Under the pieces are notes generated by a model. It did no database searches and had not been told where the DNA came from. It was given only the letters and a program-made list of their open reading frames with translations. 64,000 nt of DNA, from positions 1 to 64,000 of the forward strand of contig QCNR01000006.1 in NCBI GenBank assembly GCA_003210075.1, given 5' to 3'. Every line of letters starts with the position of its first letter. Positions within the stretch are counted from its first letter, which is position 1. The DNA is from Pelagibacteraceae bacterium AG-426-G09. GTDB lineage: Bacteria > Pseudomonadota > Alphaproteobacteria > Pelagibacterales > Pelagibacteraceae. This document shows, piece after piece, positions 1 to 9,669 of this stretch. Both the position numbers and the translations under genes were made by a program.

Positions 1-333
1 ACAAGTAAACTTATGTATAAAGCATCAAGTGGTTGCATAGAACACCTAAATATATTTTTAGTTTCCAATATAAATTCAACTTTAAAATCTTTAAGAGAAA
101 AAAACTTTTGGATTTATGGTTTTGATGCATCTGGAAAAAAGAATTTAACTGACATCGAGTTGAATGGTAATAATATTTTAGTATTTGGATCCGAAGGTTA
201 TGGAATGAAAAAACATACAGAAAAATATCTAGATTTTATTGTTAAGATTGAAATTAACAATAGAATAGAAAGTTTAAATCTTTCAAATACTGCCTCTATT
301 GTATTTCATCACATAAATACAAATAAAAAATAA
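1..333 (+). CDS. TrmH/SpoU-family RNA 2'-O-methyltransferase, C-terminal part (runs off the window start)
   Basis: Translation contains ILVFGSEGYGMKK and IESLNLSNTASIVFH, the SpoU motifs; frame is open to base 1. Confidence 0.85.
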   Translation, partial: TSKLMYKASSGCIEHLNIFLVSNINSTLKSLREKNFWIYGFDASGKKNLTDIELNGNNILVFGSEGYGMKKHTEKYLDFIVKIEINNRIESLNLSNTASIVFHHINTNKK

Positions 334-371
334 CTTGATCTTATTTAAATAAGGATTAAAAAACCTGTCAT

Positions 372-447
372 GCCCCTATAGCTCAGCTGGTAGAGCAACT
401 GATTTGTAATCAGTAGGTCCGCGGTTCGAGTCCGTGTGGGGGCACCA
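372..447 (+). tRNA. tRNA-Thr (anticodon TGT)
   Basis: Cloverleaf read by eye: acceptor GCCCCTA/TGGGGGC, ACTGA-TTTGTAA-TCAGT anticodon arm, GGTTCGAGTCC T arm, encoded CCA. Confidence 0.95.
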
Positions 448-453
448 TTTTTT

Positions 454-1458
454 TTAAACACTATAATATTTTCTATACCAATTAACAAAACTTTTGATAC
501 CTTTTTTTATTTCAGTATTAGGATTATATTTGTATAAATTTTTAATCTTTTTGATTGAAGCATTAGTTTTTTTTATATCTCCTTTTTGAAGAGGTTTGTA
601 AATTTTGTTCGATTTAATACCAAGCTCAGATTCTAAAACTTTAATATATTTCATCAATGGTACTGGCTTATTATTTCCAATATTAAGAATTCTAAATGGA
701 CAAAATGATTCTGATGGATCATTGTTTTTTGTTTTATTTATAAAATTCTTTTTTGTAATTTTATAAATTCCATCAATTATGTCATCAACATATGTAAAAT
801 CTCTAATATGATTTCCGTTGTTAAATACATGGATAGGTTTTTTATTTAATATATTTTTTGTGAATAAAAATAAGGCCATATCAGGTCTTCCCCATGGTCC
901 GTATACAGTAAAAAATCTAAGACCAGTTGTTGGTAATTTATATAAACTACTAAAGGCATGAGCCATTAATTCATTTGATCTTTTTGTTGCAGCATAAAAT
1001 TGTATGGGATGATCAACATTATCGGACTCTGTTAATATATTTTTAGTTGAATTTCCATAAACGCTACTGGTACTTGCGTAAATTAAATGTTTTATATTAA
1101 ATTCTTTAGATAAAATTAAGATGTTTGAGAAGCCAACTAAATTTGATTTAACATAATCTAGAGGTTTTTTTAATGAATGTCTTACTCCAGCCTGAGCTGC
1201 CAAATTAATAACTATTCTTGGCTTATATTTGATAAATATTTTTTTTAAAGATTTGTAATTATCAATAGAGGTCTTACAAAAGATAAAATTTTTATTTTTT
1301 TTGTGTTTAAGAAGTTGTTTTAATCGATCTTTTTTTAATTTTTTACTATAATAATTATTTAAATTATCAACTCCGATTACTGTGAAGTTCATATCTAAAT
1401 ATTTTTTTGTTAGATGAAATCCTATAAATCCTGCGCAACCAGTTAAAATAACTTTCAT
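454..1458 (-). CDS. NAD-dependent sugar epimerase (UDP-glucuronate 4-epimerase-like)
   Basis: GCAGFIGFHL Rossmann motif, YAATKRSNELMAHAFSSLY, GLRFFTVYGPWGRPDMA. Confidence 0.88.
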   Translation of the reverse strand: MKVILTGCAGFIGFHLTKKYLDMNFTVIGVDNLNNYYSKKLKKDRLKQLLKHKKNKNFIFCKTSIDNYKSLKKIFIKYKPRIVINLAAQAGVRHSLKKPLDYVKSNLVGFSNILILSKEFNIKHLIYASTSSVYGNSTKNILTESDNVDHPIQFYAATKRSNELMAHAFSSLYKLPTTGLRFFTVYGPWGRPDMALFLFTKNILNKKPIHVFNNGNHIRDFTYVDDIIDGIYKITKKNFINKTKNNDPSESFCPFRILNIGNNKPVPLMKYIKVLESELGIKSNKIYKPLQKGDIKKTNASIKKIKNLYKYNPNTEIKKGIKSFVNWYRKYYSV

Positions 1459-1512
1459 AAATTATATATTATTTTTTTATTTATATTAAACATGTTTGTA
1501 TAGAAAAATTAA

Positions 1513-2286
1513 TTAACGTCCAACTTCATTTCTTATTTGTTCAATTTTTATTTTTTTTTCAATGGAATTATTTTTATTATAAAGCAAATTAAATTTTATT
1601 TTTTTATTTTCATATACACGAATTTCAACAGCATTACGAACTTCAAAGTTATCAGCAACAGCACTAATAGGTCTTTTTTTGGGATTTAAATTTTTTATAT
1701 AAATATTAGATTTATTACTAACAATCTTACCTTTCCATCTTCTAGGTCTAAACGGACTAACAGGTGAAATTGCTAATTTATTAGAGTTTAAATTTAATAT
1801 AGGTCCATGAACAGATAAATTATAAGCAGTGCTACCCGCGGGAGTACAAACTAATAATCCATCACCCCTTAGTTTTTTAATAATATTTTTTGATCCATTT
1901 TTTACAAGCATAGATGCAGCTTGTTTACTTTGTCTTAAAATTGAAATCTCATTAATTGCTATAGATCTTTTAATTTTTCCATATTTATTTTTAACTATCA
2001 TTTGCAAAGGAGAAATTTTTATTAAATCGGTTTTTAAAAAATTTTTAAATATATTTTTTTCATGAAATTTATTCATTAAAAAACCATAATCTCCAGAATT
2101 TATTCCATAAAAGGGTTTTTTGTATTTATAATATTTTTTTAAAGTTTGCAGCATGAAACCATCACCGCCAATTACAATAATAAAGTCGGATTTAATTAAA
2201 CTTGTAAGTTTAATTTTTTTTTCTAATTTATTTTTAATTATTTCCGATTTTTTATTTTTATCAGAAATAATAAAAAGTTTTTTCAT
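1513..2286 (-). CDS. nadK: NAD kinase
   Basis: IGGDGFML, NEISILR, GDGLLVCTPAGSTAYNLS, SPVSPFRPRRW motifs. Confidence 0.92.
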   Translation of the reverse strand: MKKLFIISDKNKKSEIIKNKLEKKIKLTSLIKSDFIIVIGGDGFMLQTLKKYYKYKKPFYGINSGDYGFLMNKFHEKNIFKNFLKTDLIKISPLQMIVKNKYGKIKRSIAINEISILRQSKQAASMLVKNGSKNIIKKLRGDGLLVCTPAGSTAYNLSVHGPILNLNSNKLAISPVSPFRPRRWKGKIVSNKSNIYIKNLNPKKRPISAVADNFEVRNAVEIRVYENKKIKFNLLYNKNNSIEKKIKIEQIRNEVGR

Positions 2287-2291
2287 TTCAA

Positions 2292-2377
2292 TGGTGCCCT
2301 CGGCCAGACTCGAACTGGCACTCCCAAAAGGGCAAGGATTTTAAGTCCTTTGTGTCTACCAATTTCACCACGAGGGC
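2292..2377 (-). tRNA. tRNA-Leu (anticodon TAA), long variable arm
   Basis: Reverse complement GCCCTCGTGGTGAAATTGGTAGACAC...GGACTTAAAATCC...GTTCGAGTCTGGCCGAGGGCACCA. Confidence 0.95.
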
Positions 2378-2426
2378 ATGAGTTATTTTCATGAGTATTT
2401 ATGCTAATATTTATAATTGAGCAAGT

Positions 2427-3554
2427 TTAATTAGACAATATTTTTTTTAAATTAAAAATTATTCTTTTAATATCCTTTATTTTTAAGTCAGGGTACAATG
2501 GTAAACAGAAAATTCCTTTATTTAATTTTTCTGTGTTTTGTAAATTTTTATGATCCCTTTTTGTCATAAATCTGTATCCATTCATTTTGTGAATTAAGTG
2601 AGGATAAATTTTCCTACATTGAATTTTTTTTTTATTCAACTGACTAATAATATAGCTACCTTTAGGATGGTATGCTGTAAACAAATGGTAAACGTGTCTG
2701 CATTGTGAATTTTCATTTGGTAAAATTAATGAGGTTTGTTTAAGTTGATTTAAGTAGTATTTAGCAATTTTTCGTCTTTTAATAATATTCTGATCCACAT
2801 ATTTTAATTTTACATTTAAAATTGATGACTGAATTTCATCTAATCTAGAATTTATTCCATTTTCTTGAGCATAATAATCATTAAAATATTTACTTTTACT
2901 ATTAGTAGTTTCAATACCGTAAAATCTTAATCTTTTTATTCTTTGTAGCAACTTAACATTTTTCGTTGTAATAAATCCTCCGTCTCCATATGCTCCTAGT
3001 ATTTTTGTTGGATAAAATGAGAAACATCCCAAATCACCAAAATTACCAACAAAATTATTTTTAAATTTTGCGCCTTGTGCTTGGGCACAATCCTCTATGA
3101 CTTTTAAATTATTTTTTTTTGCAATCTGGTTAATTCGATCCATATTGCATGACTGACCATATAAATGTACAGGTATTATAGCTTTTGTTTTAGAATTAAT
3201 TAATTTTTGAATTTTATTATAATCCATCAAGTAATCTTGACCAGTATCTACAAATCTTGGAATTGCTCCAACATTAACAATTGCTGATACTGTAGGTATT
3301 GCAGTATTCGATACAGTTATTACTTCATCCCCATATCCAATGTTTAATGATTTTAATGCAATTATTAATGCTTCGGTACCACTGCCAACAGCAACACCAT
3401 ATTTTGTTCTATTCTTTTTTAGAAAGTTTTTTTCAAATTTTTTTAATTCTTCTCCAAAAAAAACATTTCCTCTCTTTAAAGATATATCGATTGATTTAAG
3501 AAATTTTTTATTTAACCTTTTATACTCAGATTTATATGACCAAAAATTAATCAT
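2427..3554 (-). CDS. DegT/DnrJ/EryC1-family PLP sugar aminotransferase
   Basis: VGSGTEALIIALKSLNIGYGDEVI, EDCAQAQGA, SFYPTKILGAYGDGG. Confidence 0.92.
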   Translation of the reverse strand: MINFWSYKSEYKRLNKKFLKSIDISLKRGNVFFGEELKKFEKNFLKKNRTKYGVAVGSGTEALIIALKSLNIGYGDEVITVSNTAIPTVSAIVNVGAIPRFVDTGQDYLMDYNKIQKLINSKTKAIIPVHLYGQSCNMDRINQIAKKNNLKVIEDCAQAQGAKFKNNFVGNFGDLGCFSFYPTKILGAYGDGGFITTKNVKLLQRIKRLRFYGIETTNSKSKYFNDYYAQENGINSRLDEIQSSILNVKLKYVDQNIIKRRKIAKYYLNQLKQTSLILPNENSQCRHVYHLFTAYHPKGSYIISQLNKKKIQCRKIYPHLIHKMNGYRFMTKRDHKNLQNTEKLNKGIFCLPLYPDLKIKDIKRIIFNLKKILSN

Positions 3555-3559
3555 TTTTT

Positions 3560-4750
3560 CTATAATTCAACATGTGAAAACCATTCACCATTAAATTTTT
3601 TTTCTTTTTTAAAAATCTCTTCTTTATGATTCCAGGCAAATAAATAGGCTGCATCTGGTTGATTGTTGTAAAAGTGATCCATTGCGACTATTGGAATATG
3701 CGTACCTGGACTATATTTTCCAATTTTTTCATGTGTAGTATCACAAATATAATCGATCTGACTATTATTTATTTGGCAATAGTTTAATATAGTTGTACTT
3801 TTTGATGTAGCTGCATATCCGCATATTTTTTTATCATTAGATTTTAATTCATTGATTTTTTTAACTATTTTTGATTTCGATAATTCACAATTTTTTTTAA
3901 AATTTAAGCAGGACTCAATTGTATCTAGAGAATTAATTTTTTCTTTGTCGATAAGATTTAACAATTGTTTTGATTGTTTTGTATTTCCTTTTCTTTTAAT
4001 TATATATCTCATAGAACCACCATGTGTGATTTGAGGTAATGCATCTACTAACTCAAAATCATATAAACTAAAGATTTTAGAGATGGATGACAAAGAAAAC
4101 ATATATATATGCTCATCATAAATTTGATCATAGGATGTTTTTTCGAACATTGATCCCAGGTAAGGCTCTTCAAAGATAAAGGCGCCACTTTTGGATAGCA
4201 AAAGATCAATACCTTTAATTAGGTTATTTAAATCTGGTATATGGCAGATACAATTTGAGGCAAAAATTGCATCTGTTTTACCTAAAAAATTTTTATACTT
4301 AGAAGCGTTTTCAGAATTAAAAAACTCGTTTGTCGTTGGAACTCCGTCAGCTTTGGCAAGATCAGCTACATTTTTTGAAGGCTCAAATCCTAAAATATTA
4401 TCTTTCAGATCAATAAAGTTTTTTAATAATGTTCCGTCATTTGAACCTATCTCTATTAATTTTGAATTTGAACCTAAATAATTGTTTTTCAAATATTGAG
4501 AAAATTTTCTAAAATGTTCTTTCATATACTCTGAACTCCCAGTAAAAAAAGGGTATTTTTCATTAAACATTAGTTCTGGCTTTGGATGGTCATTAAGTTG
4601 AAATAATGAAAGATCTTTTGAAAAACCAACTTCCATTTCAAAGAAAAATTCTTTATCAAAATTTTTTTTTTCAATAAAACCATTTGCAATTGGCATTTTT
4701 CCAAAAGTCATGAATGGCTCAATAGCTTTATTTGTAATTTTACATTTCAT
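3560..4750 (-). CDS. Class I SAM-dependent methyltransferase of the sugar C-methyltransferase type
   Basis: N-terminal FGKMPIANGF, IEIGSNDGTLLKNF SAM site, DEHIYMFSLSSI, C-terminal ICGYAATSKSTTILN. Confidence 0.85.
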   Translation of the reverse strand: MKCKITNKAIEPFMTFGKMPIANGFIEKKNFDKEFFFEMEVGFSKDLSLFQLNDHPKPELMFNEKYPFFTGSSEYMKEHFRKFSQYLKNNYLGSNSKLIEIGSNDGTLLKNFIDLKDNILGFEPSKNVADLAKADGVPTTNEFFNSENASKYKNFLGKTDAIFASNCICHIPDLNNLIKGIDLLLSKSGAFIFEEPYLGSMFEKTSYDQIYDEHIYMFSLSSISKIFSLYDFELVDALPQITHGGSMRYIIKRKGNTKQSKQLLNLIDKEKINSLDTIESCLNFKKNCELSKSKIVKKINELKSNDKKICGYAATSKSTTILNYCQINNSQIDYICDTTHEKIGKYSPGTHIPIVAMDHFYNNQPDAAYLFAWNHKEEIFKKEKKFNGEWFSHVEL

Positions 4751-5672
4751 TTTTTATATTTTTAAATAAATTAATTGTATTCTTTATATCAGTTATTATT
4801 TCTGAATTTAAATTTAATCCAGCATTTTTAAGTTTTTTTGTACTTACAATAAAATTAATTTTATTCATAATTGGTGAGGAGATATATTTAATTTTAACTT
4901 TTTTTTTATATCTTTTTATTTTAGCTATAATTTGACCAACAGAATAGTTACCTGATAAAGCATTATAAGTTTGATTATTATAAAAATTTTTTTCTATACA
5001 AAATTTAAATACTTTAAATGCATCTCTTACTGACAAATATGGTCTTACTTGATTATAGGCAGTTTTATAAATCGTTATTCCCCTATTTAATGATGCATCT
5101 AAGCAAAATTTATTGACAGCTGTATGAAATCTCATTCCTTTTGAAATTCCTGTGATTGTTCCAAATCTAAAAGAAACAAATTTTATTTTTCTTTTAATCT
5201 TATTAAGCATTTTTTCTTCAATTAATTTTATGTCAGCATATGGGGATTGTGGTTTTATTAAATGAGTATCGCTTTCACTTACAAGATTTGATGATTTTCC
5301 ATAGATGCTTGTTGAAGATATATGAATTAGTTTTGACTTATTTTTTTTACAATAATTGATTACAGTCTTCATGCATTCTATATTATTGTAATACATTTCG
5401 TTTTTATTTTTAAAACTTGCGGCTGCTGTAGTTATTGAGGCACAATGTATTATTAAATCAACATTTTTAAAATCATTTAGAGATTTTTTATTTGTAAGAT
5501 CCCTCTGAAAAAAAAAAATTTTAGGTTTATTTTTAAGATTAAATATAGAATTAAATCTATTAGATTTTAGATTATCAATAAGTATTGCGGTTTTTACTTT
5601 TTTTATTTTTGATAAATTTTCTACAACATAGGAGCCTATGTGACCACATGAGCCTGTAATAATTATTTTCAT
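4740..5672 (-). CDS. NAD-dependent epimerase/dehydratase
   Basis: TGSCGHIGSYVVENL, ISSTSIYGKSS, SPYADIKLIEEKML. Confidence 0.85.
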   Translation of the reverse strand: MKIIITGSCGHIGSYVVENLSKIKKVKTAILIDNLKSNRFNSIFNLKNKPKIFFFQRDLTNKKSLNDFKNVDLIIHCASITTAAASFKNKNEMYYNNIECMKTVINYCKKNKSKLIHISSTSIYGKSSNLVSESDTHLIKPQSPYADIKLIEEKMLNKIKRKIKFVSFRFGTITGISKGMRFHTAVNKFCLDASLNRGITIYKTAYNQVRPYLSVRDAFKVFKFCIEKNFYNNQTYNALSGNYSVGQIIAKIKRYKKKVKIKYISSPIMNKINFIVSTKKLKNAGLNLNSEIITDIKNTINLFKNIKNEM

Positions 5673-6073
5673 TTTTTTTTAATTATTTTTAAAAAATGTT
5701 TATATTTTACTATATAATCTTTGAAATCGTATTCTTGATCACAAAATACCATCAAAATTGAGTAATCTGTTAAAAATTTAATTTTACACCAAGTTAGTGG
5801 TTTTATTAGATAGGCTTCCTTTTTTCTATAGTCTAATTTTTTTTGGAACTTTAATGACTTATTTTCACAGTAAAGTTCAATTTTACCATGAATAGGCATT
5901 ATAAATTGAGAACATTTTTTATGAGCATGTTTTGCCCTTGTAAAATTTTTATTACCGTAAACTAAAAAAATCCTTTTAACTTTAAAAGGAATATCTTTTT
6001 TCAAAGAAAAAGGGATAAGTGTACCACTTTTTTTTTTAAAAGATTTAAAATGGTTAAATTTTATGTTTTTCAT
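5669..6073 (-). CDS. WxcM/FdtA-like cupin (sugar ketoisomerase family)
   Basis: RIFLVYGNKNFTRAKHAHKKCSQFIMPIHGKIEL; position in the deoxysugar cluster. Confidence 0.75.
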   Translation of the reverse strand: MKNIKFNHFKSFKKKSGTLIPFSLKKDIPFKVKRIFLVYGNKNFTRAKHAHKKCSQFIMPIHGKIELYCENKSLKFQKKLDYRKKEAYLIKPLTWCKIKFLTDYSILMVFCDQEYDFKDYIVKYKHFLKIIKKK

Positions 6074-6098
6074 TAAATTAGAATTACTTGATAATTAA

Positions 6099-7481
6099 TC
6101 AATTATCACTATTTATTTTTTTGGCTTTATCAAACCCAATTCTTATCATTTGATCTATATCACCATAATAAAATTGTCCTTGTCTTCCAATTGAAAAAAA
6201 ATTACTAATACCAGAAAAAAATTTGTTTGTTTCATTTAGTGATTTTTCATAATCTTTTCTATAAATTGGATATACATTAGATACTTTTAATACTTTATAA
6301 TCTATAATTTCTTCCTTGCCTATAATGTTATCTTTTTCAATTGATGCCATGCACATATCATAAAGGTCACTATCCTTCATTGATAATAAATCAGAATTTG
6401 GTAGACAAGATATTTCTACTGAAAGAATATTTTTATCTTCAGGACTTGTATTATTGCTAAATGAATTCATTTCAGAAATTCGATTGTAAGGTTTATTTAT
6501 ATAATAACAATATTGACAATTGAGAACATTTTTTCTTTTTGTAATTAAATAAACAAGTATCAAAGATAAATATTGAAGCTTAGATGATTGATCTAAAATT
6601 TCTATAGATGGTTTAGGTAAAATCTTAGGAACAAGTTTATTAATAGGTATTGTTGAAACCACACATTCACAGTTAATAAATCCTTTATTAGTTTTAATTT
6701 CAAATTTTTTATCATTATTTATTTTTATTTCTTCAACTGTTTCATTTAATAAAATTTTGCCGCCTTTATTTGTCACTATTTTTGAAATTCTTTTTGCAAT
6801 TTCTCCAAAACCTTTTTTTGGATAGTAGCTAGGCAAACTTTCTCTTTGAACTAAAGATAATTTACCTGGTTCTCTCTTAGAGATTTCAAGATATTTGCTG
6901 ATTAACAAATGTTTAAGTGTTTTTGCAAAATCCATTTTTTTACTAGATGGTATAACTCTATGTGAAAGTTCTGAGGTAGGAATTTTCCAGAATTGTTCTG
7001 TATATGGTTTAAAGAAATTTAAAAAAAGATACTTTCCAAAATTTCCAATTGCCCACTCCTCTATCGTAAGTGTTTCTTTATCTTTTGGTTTAACAAAAAG
7101 ACTTGAAAGATATGATTTAGCAAAACTCAGTGAACTTAAAATAGGAGAGATAAGGCCCATTTGAAGAAGTACACTTTTTGCTGACAATGGATAGTCGACA
7201 TATCTACCCCTAAACCACATTTTAACTGATCTTTTAGAAAAAGGTATTTCCCCTTCTTCGCCTTTAAAAAGATTCATAACGGCATTAAATACTTCTTTAT
7301 CCTCACTAAAAAATGAATGAGGACCTATATCAAAATAATAGTTATCCACTTTAACTGATCTTGCTAATCCTCCCACTGAATCGCTTGACTCTATAATTAT
7401 TACTTCTTTGCCATTTTCAGCAAGTTTCCAGGCAGCACTTAGACCTGTTATTCCACCGCCTATTATTACTATTTTTTTCAT
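6099..7481 (-). CDS. FAD-dependent oxidoreductase (protoporphyrinogen oxidase/amine oxidase-like)
   Basis: MKKIVIIGGGITGLSAAWKLAENGKEVIIIESSDSVGGLARS; start set at this Met (7481), not the upstream ORF-track start at 7703. Confidence 0.82.
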   Translation of the reverse strand: MKKIVIIGGGITGLSAAWKLAENGKEVIIIESSDSVGGLARSVKVDNYYFDIGPHSFFSEDKEVFNAVMNLFKGEEGEIPFSKRSVKMWFRGRYVDYPLSAKSVLLQMGLISPILSSLSFAKSYLSSLFVKPKDKETLTIEEWAIGNFGKYLFLNFFKPYTEQFWKIPTSELSHRVIPSSKKMDFAKTLKHLLISKYLEISKREPGKLSLVQRESLPSYYPKKGFGEIAKRISKIVTNKGGKILLNETVEEIKINNDKKFEIKTNKGFINCECVVSTIPINKLVPKILPKPSIEILDQSSKLQYLSLILVYLITKRKNVLNCQYCYYINKPYNRISEMNSFSNNTSPEDKNILSVEISCLPNSDLLSMKDSDLYDMCMASIEKDNIIGKEEIIDYKVLKVSNVYPIYRKDYEKSLNETNKFFSGISNFFSIGRQGQFYYGDIDQMIRIGFDKAKKINSDN

Positions 7482-7569
7482 GTCAAAACTAAATATTAAA
7501 TTAAAAATATAAAGTAAATTAATTTCTTTATAAAATATACTAAGATATAAGAAATAATTTAAATTTATT

Positions 7570-8292
7570 ATGAATAAAAAGAAAATAATTATTTTTACAG
7601 GTGGAAACGGTAGATTTGGGAGAGTATTCCAATCTTTAAATAAAAATAAAAAAATTCTTTTTCCAAGCAAAAGTGAATTCAATATTCTTAGCACTAATAA
7701 CATGAGAAAATATATTAAAAGAAAAAAACCAAATTATATAATTCATGGTGCGGGTCTCTCCAGACCTATGTCTGTACATGACAAAAATATTGGAAAAAGT
7801 ATTGATTTAAACATTGTTGGTACCTGCAATATTGTAAAAGTTTGTGTAGAAAATAATATTAAACTAATTTATTTCTCAACAGCATATGTATATCCAGGCA
7901 AAAAAGGAAATTACAATGAAACAGACGCACTTAAACCAATAAACAATTATGCTTGGTCAAAATTAGGAGGTGAGGCTGCTGTACAAATGTACAAAAACTC
8001 CTTAATTTTAAGGCTGTCAATGACTGAAAAACCATTTGTTCACAACAAAGCATTTTATGATTTCAAAACAAATTTTATGTTTCACATAGATTTTGCAAAA
8101 ATATTATTAAAACTAATTAATAAAAGAGGAATAATTAATGCTGGTGGTAAAAGTCAAACTGTTTACAATTTTGCAAAAAAACAAAATTCAAAAGTTGGCA
8201 AAGTTTCTTACAAAAAGTTTTATGGAAAGAAATCATCGATTGACATATCTATGAGTATTTTTAAATTAAAAAAATTATTGTCCAAAAAGTAA
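7570..8292 (+). CDS. RmlD-like NAD-dependent sugar reductase/epimerase
   Basis: FTGGNGRFGRVFQ, FSTAYVYPGKKGNYNETDALKPINNYAWSKLGGE. Confidence 0.8.
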   Translation: MNKKKIIIFTGGNGRFGRVFQSLNKNKKILFPSKSEFNILSTNNMRKYIKRKKPNYIIHGAGLSRPMSVHDKNIGKSIDLNIVGTCNIVKVCVENNIKLIYFSTAYVYPGKKGNYNETDALKPINNYAWSKLGGEAAVQMYKNSLILRLSMTEKPFVHNKAFYDFKTNFMFHIDFAKILLKLINKRGIINAGGKSQTVYNFAKKQNSKVGKVSYKKFYGKKSSIDISMSIFKLKKLLSKK

Positions 8293-8575
8293 TCAAGCCT
8301 CCTAATATTGTTATAATCAAATTTTTTGTAATAATACCTATTATAAAAGAAATTAAAATAGCTATTACTTTTGGATCGTTTAACTGTACTAACTGATTTT
8401 CTTGATTTAAAAAAACTGCAGGAAATATTATAGCGGGGAAAACTGCAGACGGTACATAAGTAAGAATTTTTTTAGTTCTCTCACTCATTTTTTTTGGATT
8501 TATAGCTAAAACTGAAACTAATCTGGTTAAATAATTTATTAAACCTGCAATAATGATTGAAAACCAAATACTCAT
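8261..8575 (-). CDS. azlD: AzlD-family branched-chain amino acid export subunit
   Basis: Small membrane protein with AzlD pattern; overlaps azlC start by 4 bp. Confidence 0.82.
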   Translation of the reverse strand: MSIWFSIIIAGLINYLTRLVSVLAINPKKMSERTKKILTYVPSAVFPAIIFPAVFLNQENQLVQLNDPKVIAILISFIIGIITKNLIITILGGLITFWTIIFLI

Positions 8576-9261
8576 TTTTTTTTTATTTTAATTAAAATTG
8601 TTGCACCAATTAGTGCAATTATACTTGATAAAATAATATATGCTTTAAAAGGTGCATCAAAAAAAACAATGGATGAAATACCTGACAATATAATAACTAT
8701 TAAGTGATCAATTTTTCTTAAATAATTAACTAATAATGCAAGAAAAGTAAGTGGAATTGTAAATGTTAAACCTAACTCCTCTGGAACTATTGATCCTAAA
8801 AAAATACCTATAATTGTTGTTGCTTGCCAAATAAACCATAAGGTAAAACCTGAGCCAACAAGATAATAATGTTTAAATATATTATCATTATTTTTTTTAA
8901 AATATTCATTTGATACTGCAAAGGCTTGATCTGTAAGTAAATAAGATAATCCAATTTTCCAATATATTGATAAATGGTTTAAGTGTTGACTTACCACAGC
9001 TCCATATAAGAGATGTCTTGTGCTTACAACCGATGAGGAGGTTATTGCAACTAAAGATGAAGCTCCAGCTGAAAACAATTGAAGTATTACTATCTGACTC
9101 GCTCCACTAAATATTATTACCGATGTTGCATAAGTTAAATAAGGTCCAAAACCAAGCTCAATGCCTATTGCACCAAATATTATCCCAAATGGTACTACTG
9201 GTATCATTAATGGCATAACATCAATTACACCTTTAAAAAAAGTATTTGATTTTGAATACAT
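8572..9261 (-). CDS. azlC: AzlC-family branched-chain amino acid permease
   Basis: MPLMIPVVPFGIIFG, FSGASQIVILQL, SSVVSTRHLLYGAVVSQHL. Confidence 0.87.
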   Translation of the reverse strand: MYSKSNTFFKGVIDVMPLMIPVVPFGIIFGAIGIELGFGPYLTYATSVIIFSGASQIVILQLFSAGASSLVAITSSSVVSTRHLLYGAVVSQHLNHLSIYWKIGLSYLLTDQAFAVSNEYFKKNNDNIFKHYYLVGSGFTLWFIWQATTIIGIFLGSIVPEELGLTFTIPLTFLALLVNYLRKIDHLIVIILSGISSIVFFDAPFKAYIILSSIIALIGATILIKIKKK

Positions 9262-9669
9262 TTATCTAATTGGATTTAATGCTTTTAATAAATAAGATTT
9301 ATCTAAATCACAATCTTTATAACCTTGTTTAATTACGTTAAGATATCTTTCTGTTGGATATCTGAACTCAGTTTTATTATTCATAAAATAAGTCATTACT
9401 TTTTTATTATAATAATAAAAATATATTTTTTTGTATAAAATTGGAAAATCTTCATAAATATCTAGTTTTTTCTCATCACTTTTTGAAATTTCAAACAATC
9501 CACCAGGAACAATTGAGTTCTTTTTTTTTTCAATGTCCGCAGCCCTATAATTGCTTCTAAAATTAAGTTTATAACCCCTAAGTTCAAATTTTTTCAGAAA
9601 AACTGAATCTTTGCATCTTCTTTTCATTTGAAAATGATTTAGATTACTACCATATGCAAAATATAACAT
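9262..9669 (-). CDS. Gamma-glutamylcyclotransferase-like (AIG2-like) protein
   Basis: MLYFAYGSNLNHFQMKRRC, VPGGLFEIS, YEDFPILYKK. Confidence 0.82.
   Translation of the reverse strand: MLYFAYGSNLNHFQMKRRCKDSVFLKKFELRGYKLNFRSNYRAADIEKKKNSIVPGGLFEISKSDEKKLDIYEDFPILYKKIYFYYYNKKVMTYFMNNKTEFRYPTERYLNVIKQGYKDCDLDKSYLLKALNPIR

Noticed and set aside
3299-3594. Plus-strand ORFs inside the aminotransferase, and similar antisense ORFs throughout the track
   Set aside because: Shadow ORFs with low-complexity translations fully inside strongly supported genes
7482-7703. ORF-track N-terminal extension of the FAD oxidoreductase
   Set aside because: Low-complexity sequence overlapping the divergent RmlD-like gene; the canonical dinucleotide-binding start MKKIVIIGGG is at 7481
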